Shown here piece after piece: positions 31,701 to 46,100 of a stretch of 64,000 nt of DNA. Where the stretch lies: NCBI RefSeq assembly GCF_963678635.1, contig NC_087064.1, positions 57,234,338-57,298,337 of the forward strand. Reading direction: 5' to 3'. The DNA comes from Symsagittifera roscoffensis. Its lineage: Eukaryota; Xenacoelomorpha; Acoela; Convolutidae. The position numbers and the translations under genes were made by a program. The notes under the pieces were generated by a model. The model did no database searches, was not told the origin of the DNA, and was given only the letters and a program-made list of their open reading frames with translations. The first letter of the stretch is position 1. Each line of letters begins with the position of its first letter.

Positions 31701-34645
31701 ACGCGTTTAAAGCGCGAATTATATCGCGCATTATTGTCCCAAATTGGTCAAAATGGACAAAAAATGGCAATGTTTAAACCCTCATAACTTTACAAAAAAT
31801 GATCACAGGTGAAATATATTTCTTCTTTTCAATTTTAAGCTCAGAACAACAATACCTTTTGTATGATTTAAAAAAATCCGTCAAAAATGGCTAATTAAAA
31901 AGTCGAAATTTGTCTGAAGAAAAAAAACCCACCCCGAGCACAAATATTCCGTTGTTTCGTATCAAAAGTCGGAAACACAAGACTGCTCGTATCAAGGCAA
32001 AGCCCTGAATGTTCCGACGGCCTTTTTAGGTTTTATGGAGCAGTAAAAACATCAAAAAAATAAAAGTAATAAAACAAAATGAATTTTTTTTTCTAAAATT
32101 TGAAATTTTGTATGAAAAGCATCCGCCCACAAACCATATAAAGTACCAGAGGATAGATTTTGCTCCTTGTAACAAATCAATTATGGCAAATAAGCTTCTT
32201 TCAACCAATTTGGATTGATTTCTAAGACGTATTAAATCTCCGCTTACGCGTTTAAAGCGCGAATTATATCGCGCATTATTGTCCCAAATTGGTCAAATTG
32301 GCCAAAGTGGCAATGTTTAAACCCTCATAACTTTACGAAAAATGATCACAGGTAAAATATCTTTTCTATTTTCAATTTTAAGCTCAGGACAACAATACTT
32401 TTTGAATGATTAAAAAAAAAATCCGTCAAAAATGGCTAACTAAAAAGTCGAAATTTGTCTGAAAAAAATAAAACCCAACCCGAGCACAAATATTCCGTTG
32501 TTTCGTATCGAAAGTCGGAAAAACAAAAGTGCTCGTATCAGGGCGAAACCTTAAATGTTTTGACGGCCTTTTAAGGTTTTATGGAGCAGTAAAAACATCA
32601 AAAAATTAAATGTAATAAAACAAAAAGAATTTTTTTTTCTAAAATTTGAAATTTTGTATGAAAATCATCCGCCCACAAACCATATAAAGTACCAGAGGAT
32701 AGATTTTGCTCCTTGTAACAAATCAATTATGGAAAATAAACTTCTTTCAACCAATTTGGATTGATTTCTAAGACGTATTAAATCTCCGCTTAGGCGTTTA
32801 AAGCGCGAATTATATCGCGCATTATTGTCCCAAATTTGACAAAATGGCCAAAATGGCAATGTTTAAGCCCTCATAACTTTACAAAAAATGATCACAGAAA
32901 AATATCTTTTCTATTTTCAGTTTTAAGCTCAGGACAACAATACTTTTTGAATGATTAAAAAAAATCCGTCAAAAATGGCTAATTAAAAAGTCGAAATTTG
33001 TCTGAAGAAAAAAACCCACCCCGAGCACAAATATTCCGTTGTTTCGTATCGAAAGTAGGAAAAAGAAGACTGCTCATATCAAAGCGAAGCCCTGAATGTT
33101 CCGACGGCCTTTTAAATATTTATGGAGCAGTAAATTTATCAAAAAATTAAAAGTATTAAAACAAAATGAATTTTTTTTCTCTAAAATTTGAAATTTTGTA
33201 TGAAACTCATCCGCCCACAAACCATATAAAGTACCAGAGGATAAATTTTGCTCCTTGTAACTAATCAATTAAGGCAAATAAGCTTCTTTCAACCAATTTG
33301 GAACGATTTCTAAGACGTATTAACTCTCCGTTTACGCGTTAATAGCGCGAAATATGTCGCGCGTTAATTGTCCCAAATTGGCCGGAATGGTAATATTTAA
33401 GCCTCCATAACTTCACAAAAAAAGATCACAGGTGAAATATATTTTTGGATTTGAGCTCAAGACACAATACGTTTTGAATGATATTTCAAAATTCCGTCAA
33501 AAAAGGCTAGTTAAAAAGTCGAAACTTGACTGAAGAAAAAATACCCATCCCAAGCACAAATATTCCGTTACTTTCGTATCGAAAGTTGGAAAAACAAGAC
33601 TGCTCGTATCAGGGTGAAGCCCTGAATGTTTCGACGGCTTTTTCAGGTGTTATGGAGCAGTAATAACATCAAACAATTAAATGTAATGAAACAAAATGAA
33701 TTTTTTTTTCTAAATTTTGAAATTTTGTATGAAAATCATCCGCCCACAAACCATATAAAGTACAAAAGGATAGATTTTGCTCCTTATAACTAATCAATTA
33801 TGGCAAATAAGCTTCTGTCAACCAATTTGGAACGATTTCTAAGACGTATTAACTCTCCGCTTACGCGTTAATAGCGCGAAATATATCGCGCGTTAATTGT
33901 CCCAAATTGGCCAGAATGGTAATTTTTAAGCCTCCATAACTTTACAAAAAAAGATCACAGGTGAAATATATTTTCGAATTTGAGCTCAAGTCAGCAATAC
34001 GTTTTGAATGATATTTTAAAATTCCGTCAAAAAAGGCTAGTTAAAAAGTCGAAACTTGTCTGAAGAAAAAAAACCCACCCCAAGCACAAATATTCCGTTA
34101 CTTTCGTATCGAAAGTTGGAAAAACAAGACTGCTCGTATCAGAGCGAAGCCCTGAATGTTTAGACGGCTTTGTAGGTTTTATGAGCAGTAATAACATCAA
34201 AAAATTAAATGTAATAAAACAAAATGAATTTTTTTTTCTAAAATTTGAAATTTTGCATGAAAATCATCCGCCCACAAACCATATAAAGTACAAAAGGATA
34301 GATTTTGCTCCTTGTAACTAATCAATTATGGCAAATAAGCTTCTTTCAACCAATTTGGAACGATTACTAAGACGTTTTAACTCTCCGCTTACGCGTTTAT
34401 AGCGCGAAATATATCGCGCGTTATTTGTCTCAAATTGGCCGGAATGGTAATCTTTAAGCCTCCATAATTTTACAAAAAAAGATCACAGGTGAAATATATT
34501 TTCAAATTTGAGCTCAGGTCAACAATACGTTTTGATTTATGTTTTAAAATTCCGTCAAAAAAGGCTAGTTAAAAAGTCGAAACTTGTCTGAAGAAAAAAA
34601 ACTCACCCCAAGCACAAATATTCCGTTACTTTCGTATCGAAAGTC
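28713..34645 (+). repeat. Type A satellite, second block (about 11 monomers)
   Basis: Continuous type A monomers of about 535-545 bp with the module A hairpin in intact or mutated form. Copies of the same variant recur out of register. Sequence at 30357-30551 matches 33074-33268 (five monomers apart), and 31033-31227 matches 32665-32859 (1632 bp, three monomers), which points to local duplications. From about 33240 the monomers switch to the TTAATAGCGCG subtype, which continues into the type B block. Confidence 0.92.
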
Positions 34646-35185
34646 GGAACAATTAAATTAAGTGACCGGTCGAAGCAAAAAATAGGCAAGCATTGAAAAA
34701 ACGAGTTTTTAGAAATTTGATGTTCATGCCAAATGTTTTTCAAACCTCCATTTTCACGCTAAAATTGAGTCAGCTCAAATGTTCACCTTGAAATTCTTTT
34801 CTTTTGAATAGAAAAAACGATTTAAACAAAAGGATAGGTTTCGCTCCTTGTAACAAATCAATTATGGCAAACAAGCTTCTCTTCACCAATTTGGAACAGT
34901 TTTAAGACGGATTAACTCTCCGCTTAAGCGTTAATAGCGCGAAATAAATCGCGCGTTAATTGTCCCAAATTGGCAGGAATGGCATTGTTTGAGCCCCCAT
35001 AACTTTATAAAAAAAAGATCACAGGTGAAATATATTTTCAAATTTGAACTTAAGTCAATAAAACCTTTCAAATGATATTTTAAAATTCCGTCAAAAATGG
35101 CTAGTTAAAAAGTCGAAACTTGTCTGATGAAAAAAAACCCACATCAAGCACAAATAATCCGTTACTTTCGTATCGAAAGTCGGAA

Positions 35186-38100
35186 CAATTAAGTGACCGA
35201 TCGAAGCAAAATATAGGCAATCATTGAAAAAACGAATGTTTGGAAATTTGATGTTGATGTCAATTGTTTTTCAAACCTCCCTTTTTTTCACTAAAACTGA
35301 GCCAGCTCAAATGTTCACCTTGAAATTATTTTCTATTAAATAGAAAAAACGCTTTAAGCAAAAGGATAGGTTTCGCTCCTTGTAACAAATCAATTATGGC
35401 AAACAAGCTTTTTTCAACCATTTTGGAACAATTTTGAGACGTATTAAGTCTCCGCTTACGCGTTAATAGCGCGAAACATATCGCGCGTTAATTGTCTCAA
35501 ATTGGCCGGAATGGCAATGTTTAAGCCCCCATAACTTAACGAAAAAAGATCACAGGTGAAATATATATTTTCACATTTGAGCTCAAGTCAACAATACCTT
35601 TCGAATGATTATTTAAAATTCCGTCAAAATTGGTTAGTTAAAAAGTTGAAGCTTGTCTGAAGAAAAAAAAACCAATACCAAGCACAAATATTCTGTTACT
35701 TTCGTATCGAAAGTCGGAACAATTAAGTGACCGATCGAAGCAAAATTTAAGCAAGCATTGAAAAATCGAATGTTTGGAAATTTGATGTTCATGCCAATTG
35801 TTTTTTAGACCTCCATTTTTACACTAAAACTGAGCCAGCTCAAATGTTTACCTTGAAATTATTTTCTATTAAATAGAAAAAACGCTTTAAACAAAAGGAT
35901 AGGTTTCGCTCCTTGTAACAAATCAATTGCGGCAAACAGGCTTCTTTGAACCAATTTGGAACAATTTTGAGACGTATTAAGTCTCCGCTTACGGGTTAAT
36001 AGCGCGAAATATATCGCATGTTAATTGTCCCAAATTGGCAGGAATGGCAATGTTTAAGCCCCCATAACTTTACAAAAAAAGATCACAAGTGAAATATATT
36101 TTCAAATTTGAACTTAAGTCAATAAAACCTTTCAAATGATATTTTAAAATTCCGTCAAAAATGGCTAGTTAAAAAGTCGAAACTTGTCTGAAGAAAAAAA
36201 ACCCACATCAAGCACAAATAATCCGTTACTTTCGTATCGAAAGTCGGAACAATTAAGTGACCGATCGAAGCAAAATATAGGCAATCATTGAAAAAACGAA
36301 TGTTTGGAAATTTGATGTTGATGTCAATTGTTTTTCAAACCTCCCTTTTTTTCACTAAAACTGAGCCAGCTCAAATGTTCACCTTGAAATTATTTTCTAT
36401 TAAATAGAAAAAACGCTTTAAACAAAAGGATAGGTTTCGCTCCTTGTAACAAATCAATTATGGCAAACAAGCTTTTTTCAACCATTTTGGAACAATTTTG
36501 AGACGTATTAAGTCTCCGCTTACGCGTTAATAGCGCGAAACATATCGCGTGTTAATTGTCTCAAATTGGCCGGAATGGCAATGTTTAAGCCCCCATAACT
36601 TAACGAAAAAAGATCACAGGTGAAATATATATTTTCACATTTGAGCTCAAGTCAACAATACCTTTCGAATGATTATTTAAAATTCCGTCAAAATTGGTTA
36701 GTTAAAAAGTCAAAGCTTGTCTGAAGAAAAAAAAAACCAATACCAAGCACAAATATTCTGTTACTTTCGTATCAAAAGTCGGAACAATTAAGTGACCGAT
36801 CGAAGCAAAATTTAAGCAAGCATTGAAAAATCGAATGTTTGGAAATTTGATGTTCATGCCAATTGTTTTTTAAACCTCCATTTTTACACTAAAACTGAGC
36901 CAGCTCAAATGTTCACCTTGAAATTATTTTCTATTAAATAGAAAAAACGCTTTAAACTAAAGGATAGGTTTCGCTCCTTGTAACAAATCAATTGCGGCAA
37001 ACAGGCTTCTTTGAACCAATTTGGAACAATTTTGAGACGTATTAAGTCTCCGCTTACGAGTTAATAGCGCGAAATATATCGCATGTTAATTGTCCCAAAT
37101 TGGCAGGAATGGCAATGTTTAAGCCCCCATAACTTTACAAAAACAGATCACAAGTGAAATATATTTTCAAATTTGAACTTAAGTCAATAAAACCTTTCAA
37201 ATGATATTTTAAAATTCCGTCAAAAATGGCTAGTTAAAAAGTCGAAACTTGTCTGAAGAAAAAAAACCCACATCAAGCACAAATAATCCGTTACTTTCGT
37301 ATCGAAAGTCGGAACAATTAAGTGACCGATCGAAGCAAAATATAGGCAATCATTGAAAAAACGAATGTTTGGAAATTTGATGTTGATGTCAATTGTTTTT
37401 CAAACCTCCCTTTTTTCACTAAAACTGAGCCAGCTCAAATGTTCACCTTGAAATTATTTTCTATTAAATAGAAAAAACGCTTTAAACAAAAGGATAGGTT
37501 TCGCTCCTTGCAACAAATCAATTATGGCGAACAAGCTTTTTTCAACCATTTTGGAACAATATTGAGACGTATTAAGTCTCCGCTTACGCGTTAATAGCGC
37601 GAAACATATCGCGCGTTAATTGTCTCAAATTGGCCGGAATGGCAATGTTTAAGCCCCCATAACTTAACGAAAAAAGATCACAGGTGAAATATATATTTTC
37701 ACATTTGAGCTCAAGTCAACAATACCTTTCGAATGATTATTTAAAATTCCGTCAAAATTGGTTAGTTAAAAAGTCGAAGCTTGTCTGAAGAAAAAAAAAA
37801 CCAATACCAAGCACAAATTTTCTGTTACTTTCGTATCGAAAGTCGGAACAATTAAGTGACCGATCGAAGCAAAATTTAAGCAAGCATTGAAAAAACGAAT
37901 GTTTGGAAATTTGATGTTGATGTCAATTGTTTTTCAAACCTCCCTTTTTTTCACTAAAACTGAGCCAGCTCAATTGTTCACCTTGAAATTATTTTCTATT
38001 AAATAGAAAAAACGCTTTAAACAAAAGGATAGGTTTCGCTCCTTGTAACAAATCAATTATGGCAAACAAGCTTTTTTCAACCATTTTGGAACAATTTTGA

Positions 38101-38370
38101 GACGTATTAAGTCTCCGCTTACGCGTTATCAGCGCGAAACTTATCGCGCGTTAATTGTCCCGAATTGGCCAGAATGGCAATCTTTAAGCCCCCATAACTT
38201 TACAAAAAAAGATCACAAGTGAAATATATTTTCATTTTTGAACTCAGGTCAATAATACCTTTCGAATGATATTTTAAATTGATGTCAAAAATGGCTAGTT
38301 AAAAAGTCGAAAATTGTCTGAAGAAAAAAAACCCACCCCAAACACAAATATTCCGTTACTTTTGTATCGA
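35186..38370 (+). repeat. Dimeric higher-order repeat, about 1062 bp, about 3 copies
   Basis: Two alternating module B variants are recognisable. One has GGCAATCATTG and TTGATGTTGATGTC, the other AAGCAAGCATTG and GATGTTCATGCC. The first recurs at about 35186, 36248 and 37313. Confidence 0.8.
35329..35347. other. Module B near-palindrome TTTTCTATT-A-AATAGAAAA
   Basis: A 9-bp perfect inverted repeat around one base, present in most type B monomers in intact or slightly mutated form (AAAGAGAAAA variants around 38.5-47 kb). It sits about 40 bp before the junction with the core. Type A lacks it. Confidence 0.75.
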
Positions 38371-38389
38371 AAGTCGGAACAATTAAGTG

Positions 38390-41300
38390 ATCGATCGAAG
38401 CAAAATTTAGGCAAGCATTGAAAAAACGAGTTTTTGGAAATTTGATGTTCATGCAAATTGTTTTTCAAACCTCAACTTTCACACTAAAACTGAGCCAACT
38501 CAAATGTTCACCTTAAAATTGTTTCTATTAAATAGAAAAAAAGCTTCAAACAAAAGAATAGATTTCGCTTCTTGTAACGAATCAATTATGGCAAATAAGC
38601 TTCTTTCAACCAACTTGGAACAATTTTGAGGCGAAATAACTTTCCGCTTACGCGTTATCAGCGCGAAACTTATCGCGCGTTAATTGTCCCGAATTGGCCA
38701 GAATGGCAATCTTTAAGCCCCCATAACTTTACGAAAAAAGATCACTGGTGAAATATATTTTCAAATTTGAGCTCAAGTCAACAATACCTTTCGAATGATT
38801 TGTTAAAATTCCGTCAAAAATGGTTAGTTAAAAAGTCGAAACTTGTCTGAAGAAAAAAACCCACCCCAAGTACAAATTTTTCGTTACTTCCGTATCGAAA
38901 GTCGGAACAATTAAGTGACCGATCGAAGCAAATTAAAGGCAAGCCTTGAAAAAACGAATTTTCGGATATTTGATGTTCATGCCAATTGTTTTTCAAACCT
39001 CCACTTTCACACTAAAACTGAGCCAACTCAAAGTCACCTTAAAATTCGTTTCTATTAAAGAGAAAAAACGCTTCAAACAAAAGGATAGATTTCGCTTTTT
39101 GTAACGAATCAATTATGGCAAACAAGCTTCTTTCAACCAATTTGGAACAATTTTGAGACGTATTAAGTCTCCGCTTACGGGTTAATAGCGCAAAATATAT
39201 CGCATGTTAGTTGTGCCAAATTGGCAGGAATGGCAATGTTTAAGCACCCATAACTTTACGAAAAAAGATCACAGGTGAAATATATTTTCAAATTTGAACT
39301 CAGGTCAAAAATACCTTTCGAATAATTATTCAAAATTCTGTCAAAAATGGCTAGTTAAAATGTCGAAACTTGTCTGAAGAAAAAAAACCCATCCCAAACA
39401 CAAATATTCCGTTACTTTTGTATCGAAAGTCGGAACAATTAAGTGATCGATCGAAGCAAAATTTAGGCAAGCATTGAAAAAACGAGTTTTTGGAAATTTG
39501 ATGTTCATGCAAATTGTTTTTCAAACCTCAACTTTCACACTAAAACTGAGCCAACTCAAATGTTCACCTTAAAATTGTTTCTATTAAATAGAAAAAAAAC
39601 TTCAAACAAAAGAATAGATTTCGCTTCTTGTAACGAATCAATTATGGCAAATAAGCTTCTTTCAACCAACTTGGAACAATTTTGAGACGAAATAACTTTC
39701 CGCTTACGCGTTATCAGCGCGAAACTTATCGCGCGTTAATTGTCCCGAATTGGCCAGAATGGCAATCTTTAAGCCCCCATAACTTTACGAAAAAAGATCA
39801 CTGGTGAAATATATTTTCAAATTTGAGCTCAAGTCAACAATACCTTTCGAATGATTTGTTAAAATTCCGTCAAAAATAGTTAGTTAAAAAGTCGAAACTT
39901 GTCTGAAGAAAAAAACCCACCCCAAGCACAAATTTTTCGTTACTTCCGTATCGAAAGTCGGAACAATTAAGTGACCGATCGAAGCAAATTAAAGGCAAGC
40001 CTTGAAAAAACGAATTTTCGGATATTTGATGTTCATGCCAATTGTTTTTCAAACCTCCACTTTCACACTAAAACTGAGCCAACTCAAAGTCACCTTAAAA
40101 TTCGTTTCTATTAAAGAGAAAAAACGCTTCAAACAAAAGGATAGATTTCGCTTTTTGTAACGAATCAATTATGGCAAACAAGCTTCTTTCAACCAATTTG
40201 GAACAATTTTGAGACGTATTAAGTCTCCGCTTACGGGTTAATAGCGCAAAATATATCGCATGTTAGTTGTCCCAAATTGGCAGGAATGGCAATGTTTAAG
40301 CACCCATAACTTTACGAAAAAAGATCACAGGTGAAATATATTTTCAAATTTGAACTCAGGTCAAAAATACCTTTCGAATAATTATTCAAAATTCTGTCAA
40401 AAATGGCTAGTTAAAATGTCGAAACTTGTCTGAAGAAAAAAAACCCACCCCAAACACAAATATTCCGTTACTTTTGTATCGAAAGTCGGAACAATTAAGT
40501 GATCGATCGAAGCAAAATTTAGGCAAGCATTGAAAAAACGAGTTTTTGGAAATTTGATGTTCATGCAAATTGTTTTTCAAACCTCAACTTTCACACTAAA
40601 ACTGAGCCAACTCAAATGTTCACCTTAAAATTGTTTCTATTAAATAGAAAAAAAAGCTTCAAACAAAAGAATAGATTTCGCTTCTTGTAACGAATCAATT
40701 ATGGCAAATAAGCTTCTTTCAACCAACTTGGAACAATTTTGAGGCGAAATAACTTTCCGCTTACGCGTTATCAGCGCGAAACTTATCGCGAGTTAATTGT
40801 CCCGAATTGGCCAGAATGGCAATCTTTAAGCCCCCATAACTTTACGAAAAAAGATCACTGGTGAAATATATTTTCAAATTTGAGCTCAAGTCAACAATAC
40901 CTTTCGAATGATTTGTTAAAATTCCGTCAAAAATGGTTAGTTAAAAAGTCGAAACTTGTCTGAAGAAAAAAACCCACCCCAAGCACAAATTTTTCGTTAC
41001 TTCCGTATCGAAAGTCGGAACAATTAAGTGACCGATCGAAGCAAATTAAAGGCAAGCCTTGAAAAAACGAATTTTCGGATATTTGATGTTCATGCCAATT
41101 GTTTTTCAAACCTCCACTTTCACACTAAAACTGAGCCAACTCAAAGTCACCTTAAAATTCGTTTCTATTAAAGAGAAAAAACGCTTCAAACAAAAGGATA
41201 GATTTCGCTTTTTGTAACGAATCAATTATGGCAAACAAGCTTCTTTCAACCAATTTGGAACAATTTTGAGACGTATTAAGTCTCCGCTTACGGGTTAATA

Positions 41301-43135
41301 GCGCAAAATATATCGCATGTTAGTTGTCCCAAATTGGCAGGAATGGCAATGTTTAAGCACCCATAACTTTACGAAAAAAGATCACAGGTGAAATATATTT
41401 TCAAATTTGAACTCAGGTCAAAAATACCTTTCGAATAATTATTCAAAATTCTGTCAAAAATGGCTAGTTAAAATGTCGAAATTTGTCTGAAGAAAAAAAA
41501 TCCACCCCAAGCACAAATATTCCGTTACTTTCGTATCGAAAGTCGGAACAATTAAGTGACCGATCGAAACAAATTATAGGCAAGCATTGAAAAAACGAAT
41601 TTTTGGAAATTTGATGTTCAAGCCAATTGTTTTGCAAACCTCCATTTTTACACTAAAACTGAGCCAACTCAAATGTTCACCTTAAAATTCTTTTCTATTA
41701 AAGAGAAAAAACGCTTCAAACAAAAGGATAGATTTCGCTTTTTGTAAAGAATCAATTATGGCAAACAAGCTTCTTTCAACCAATTTGGAACAGTTTTGAG
41801 ACGTATTAAGTCTCCGCTTACGGGTTAATAGCGCGAAATATATCGCATGTTAATTCTCCCAAATTGGCAGGAATGGCAATGTTTAAGCACCCATAACTTT
41901 ACGAAAAAAGATCACAGGTGAAATGTGTTTTCAAATTTGAACTCAGGTCAAAAATATCTTTCGAATAATTATTCAAATTTCTGTCAAAAATGGCTAGTTA
42001 AAATGTCGAAATTTGTCTGAAGAAAAAAAACCCACCCCAAGCACAAATATTCCGTTACTTTCGTATCGAAAGTCGGAACAATTAAGTGACCGATCGAAGC
42101 AAAATTTAGGCAAGCATTGAAAAAACGAGTTTTTGGAAATTTGATGTTCATGCAAATTGTTTTTCAAACCTCAACTTTCACACTAAAACTGAGCCAACTC
42201 AAATGTTCACCTTAAAATTGTTTCTATTAAATAGAAAAAAAAGCTTCAAACAAAAGAATAGATTTCGCTTCTTGTAACGAATCAATTATGGCAAATAAGC
42301 TTCTTTCAACCAACTTGGAACAATTTTGAGGCGAAATAACTTTCCGCTTACGCGTTATCAGCGCGAAACTTATCGCGAGTTAATTGTCCCGAATTGGCCA
42401 GAATGGCAATCTTTAAGCCCCCATAACTTTACGAAAAAAGATCACTGGTGAAATATATTTTCAAATTTGAGCTCAAGTCAACAATACCTTTCGAATGATT
42501 TGTTAAAATTCCGTCAAAAATGGTTAGTTAAAAAGTCGAAACTTGTCTGAAGAAAAAAACCCACCCCAAGCACAAATTTTTCGTTACTTCCGTATCGAAA
42601 GTCGGAACAATTAAGTGACCGATCGAAGCAAATTAAAGGCAAGCCTTGAAAAAACGAATTTTCGGATATTTGATGTTCATGCCAATTGTTTTTCAAACCT
42701 CCACTTTCACACTAAAACTGAGCCAACTCAAAGTCACCTTAAAATTCGTTTCTATTAAAGAGAAAAAACGCTTCAAACAAAAGGATAGATTTCGCTTTTT
42801 GTAACGAATCAATTATGGCAAACAAGCTTCTTTCAACCAATTTGGAACAATTTTGAGACGTATTAAGTCTCCGCTTACGGGTTAATAGCGCAAAATATAT
42901 CGCATGTTAGTTGTCCCAAATTGGCAGGAATGGCAATGTTTAAGCACCCATAACTTTACGAAAAAAGATCACAGGTGAAATATATTTTCAAATTTGAACT
43001 CAGGTCAAAAATACCTTTCGAATAATTATTCAAAATTCTGTCAAAAATGGCTAGTTAAAATGTCGAAATTTGTCTGAAGAAAAAAAATCCACCCCAAGCA
43101 CAAATATTCCGTTACTTTCGTATCGAAAGTCGGAA
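38390..43135 (+). repeat. Dimeric higher-order repeat, about 1056 bp, about 4 copies with one disruption
   Basis: The variant with AAGGCAAGCCTTGAAAAAAC followed by GAATTTTCGGATATTTG recurs with identical wording near 38936, 39992, 41049 and 42636. Spacings are 1056, 1057 and 1587 bp, the last being three monomers, so one monomer was inserted or substituted near 41500-42100. Confidence 0.82.
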
Positions 43136-46100
43136 CAATTAAGTGACCGATCGAAGCAAATTATAGGCAAGCCTTGAAAAAACGAATTTTCGGATATTTG
43201 ATGTTCATGCTAATTGTTTTTCAAACCTCCACTTTCACACTAAAACTGAGCCAACTCAAATGTTCACCTTAAAATTCGTTTCTATTAAAGAGAAAAAACG
43301 CTTCAAACAAAAGGATAGATTTCGCTTTTTGTAACGATTCAATTATGGCAAACAAGCTTCTTTCAACCAATTTGGAACAATTTTGAGACGTATTAAGTCT
43401 CCGCTTACGGGTTAATAGCGCGAAATATATCGCATGTTAATTGTCCCAAATTGGCAGGAATGGCAATGTTTAAGCACCCAGAACTTTACGAAAAAAGATC
43501 ACAGGTGAAATATATTTTCAAATTTGAGCTCAGGTCAACAATACGTTTTGAGTGATATTTTAAAATTACGTCAAAAAAGGCTAGTTAAACAGTCGAAACT
43601 TGTCTGAAGAAAAAAAACTCAACCAAGCACAAATATTCTGTTATTTTCGTATCGAAAGTCGGAACAATTAAGTGACCGATCGAAGCAAAATTTAAGCAAG
43701 CATTGAAAAAACGAATGTTTCGAAATTGGATGTTCATGCCAATTGTTTTTTAAACCTCCATTTTTACACAAAAACTGAGCCAGCTCAAATGTTCACCTTG
43801 AAATTATTTTCTATTAAATAGAAAAAACGCTTTAAACAAAAGGATAGGTTTCGCTCCTTGTAACAAATCAATTGCGGCAAACAAGCTTCTTTGAACCAAT
43901 TTGGAACAATTTTGAGACGTATTAAGTCTCCGCTTACGGGTTAATAACGCGAAATATATCGCATGTTAATTGTCCCAAATTGGCAGGAATGGCAATCTTC
44001 AAGCCCCCATAACTTTACGAAAAAAGATCACTGGTGAAATATATTTTCAAATTTGAGCTCAAGTCAACAATACCTTTCGAATGATTTGTTAAAATTCCGT
44101 CAAAAATGGTTAGTTAAAAAGTCGAAACTTGTCTGAAGAAAAAAAACCCACCCAAGCACAAATTTTTTGTTACTTTCGTATCGAATGTCGGATCAGTTAA
44201 GTGACCGATCGAAGCAAAAATTAGGCAAGCATTAAAAAAACGAATAATTGGAAGTTTGATGTTCATGCCAATTGTTTTTCAAACCTTCATTTTTACACTA
44301 AAACTGAGCCAACTCAAATGTTCACCTTGAAATTCTTTTCTATTAAATAGAAAAAACGCTTTAAACAAAAGGATAGGTTTCGCTCCTTGTAACAAACCAA
44401 TTATGGCAAACAAGCTTCTTTCAACCAATTTGGAACAATTTTGAGTCGTATTAAGTCTCCGCTAACGGGTTAATAGCGCGAAATATAGCGCATGTTAATT
44501 GTCCCGAATTGGCAGGAATGGCAATGTTTTAGCCCCCATAACTTTACGAAAAAAGATCACAGGTGAAATATATTTTCAAATTTGAACTCAGGTCAAAAAT
44601 ACCTTTCGAATGATATTTTAAAATTCTGTCAAAATGCTCAGTTAAAAAGTCGAAAATTGTCTGAAGAAAAAAAACCCAGCCCAAGCACAAATATTCCGTT
44701 ACTTTCGTATCGAAAGTCGGAACAATTAAGTGACCGATCGAAGCAAAAATTAGGCAAGCATTAAAAAAACGAATAATTGGAAGTTTGATGTTCATGCCAA
44801 TTGTTTTGCAAACCTCCATTTTTACACTAAAACTGAGCCAACTCAAATGTTCACCTTAAAATTCTTTTCTATTAAAGAGAAAAAACGCTTCAAACAAAAG
44901 GATAGATTTCGCTTTTTGTAAAGAATCAATTATGGCAAACAAGCTTCTTTCAACCAATTTGGAACAGTTTTGAGACGTATTAAGTCTCCGCTTACGGGTT
45001 AATAGCGCGAAATATATCGCATGTTAATTCTCCCAAATTGGCAGGAATGGCAATGTTTAAGCACCCATAACTTTACGAAAAAAGATCACAGGTGAAATGT
45101 GTTTTCAAATTTGAACTCAGGTCAAAAATATCTTTCGAATAATTATTCAAATTTCTGTCAAAAATGGCTAGTTAAAATGTCGAAATTTGTCTGAAGAAAA
45201 AAAACCCACCCCAAGCACAAATATTCCGTTACTTTCGTATCGAAAGTCGGAACAATTAAGTGACCGATCGAAGCAAATTATAGGCAAGCCTTGAAAAAAC
45301 GAATTTTCGGATATTTGATGTTCATGCTAATTGTTTTTCAAACCTCCACTTTCACACTAAAACTGAGCCAACTCAAATGTTCACCTTAAAATTCGTTTCT
45401 ATTAAAGAGAAAAAAGGCTTCAAACAAAAGGATAGATTTCGCTTTTTGTAACGAATCAATTATGGCAAACAAGCTTCTTTCAACCAATTTGGAACAATTT
45501 TGAGACGTATTAAGTCTCCGCTTACGGGTTAATAGCGCGAAATATATCGCATGTTAATTGTCCCAAATTGGCAGGAATGGCAATGTTTAAGCACCCAGAA
45601 CTTTACGAAAAAAGATCACAGGTGAAATATATTTTCAAATTTGAGCTCAGGTCAACAATACGTTTTGAGTGATATTTTAAAATTACGTCAAAAAAGGCTA
45701 GTTAAACAGTCGAAACTTGTCTGAAGAAAAAAAACTCAACCAAGCACAAATATTCTGTTATTTTCGTATCGAAAGTCGGAACAATTAAGTGACCGATCGA
45801 AGCAAAATTTAAGCAAGCATTGAAAAAACGAATGTTTCGAAATTGGATGTTCATGCCAATTGTTTTTTAAACCTCCATTTTTACACAAAAACTGAGCCAG
45901 CTCAAATGTTCACCTTGAAATTATTTTCTATTAAATAGAAAAAACGCTTTAAACAAAAGGATAGGTTTCGCTCCTTGTAACAAATCAATTGCGGCAAACA
46001 AGCTTCTTTGAACCAATTTGGAACAATTTTGAGACGTATTAAGTCTCCGCTTACGGGTTAATAACGCGAAATATATCGCATGTTAATTGTCCCAAATTGG

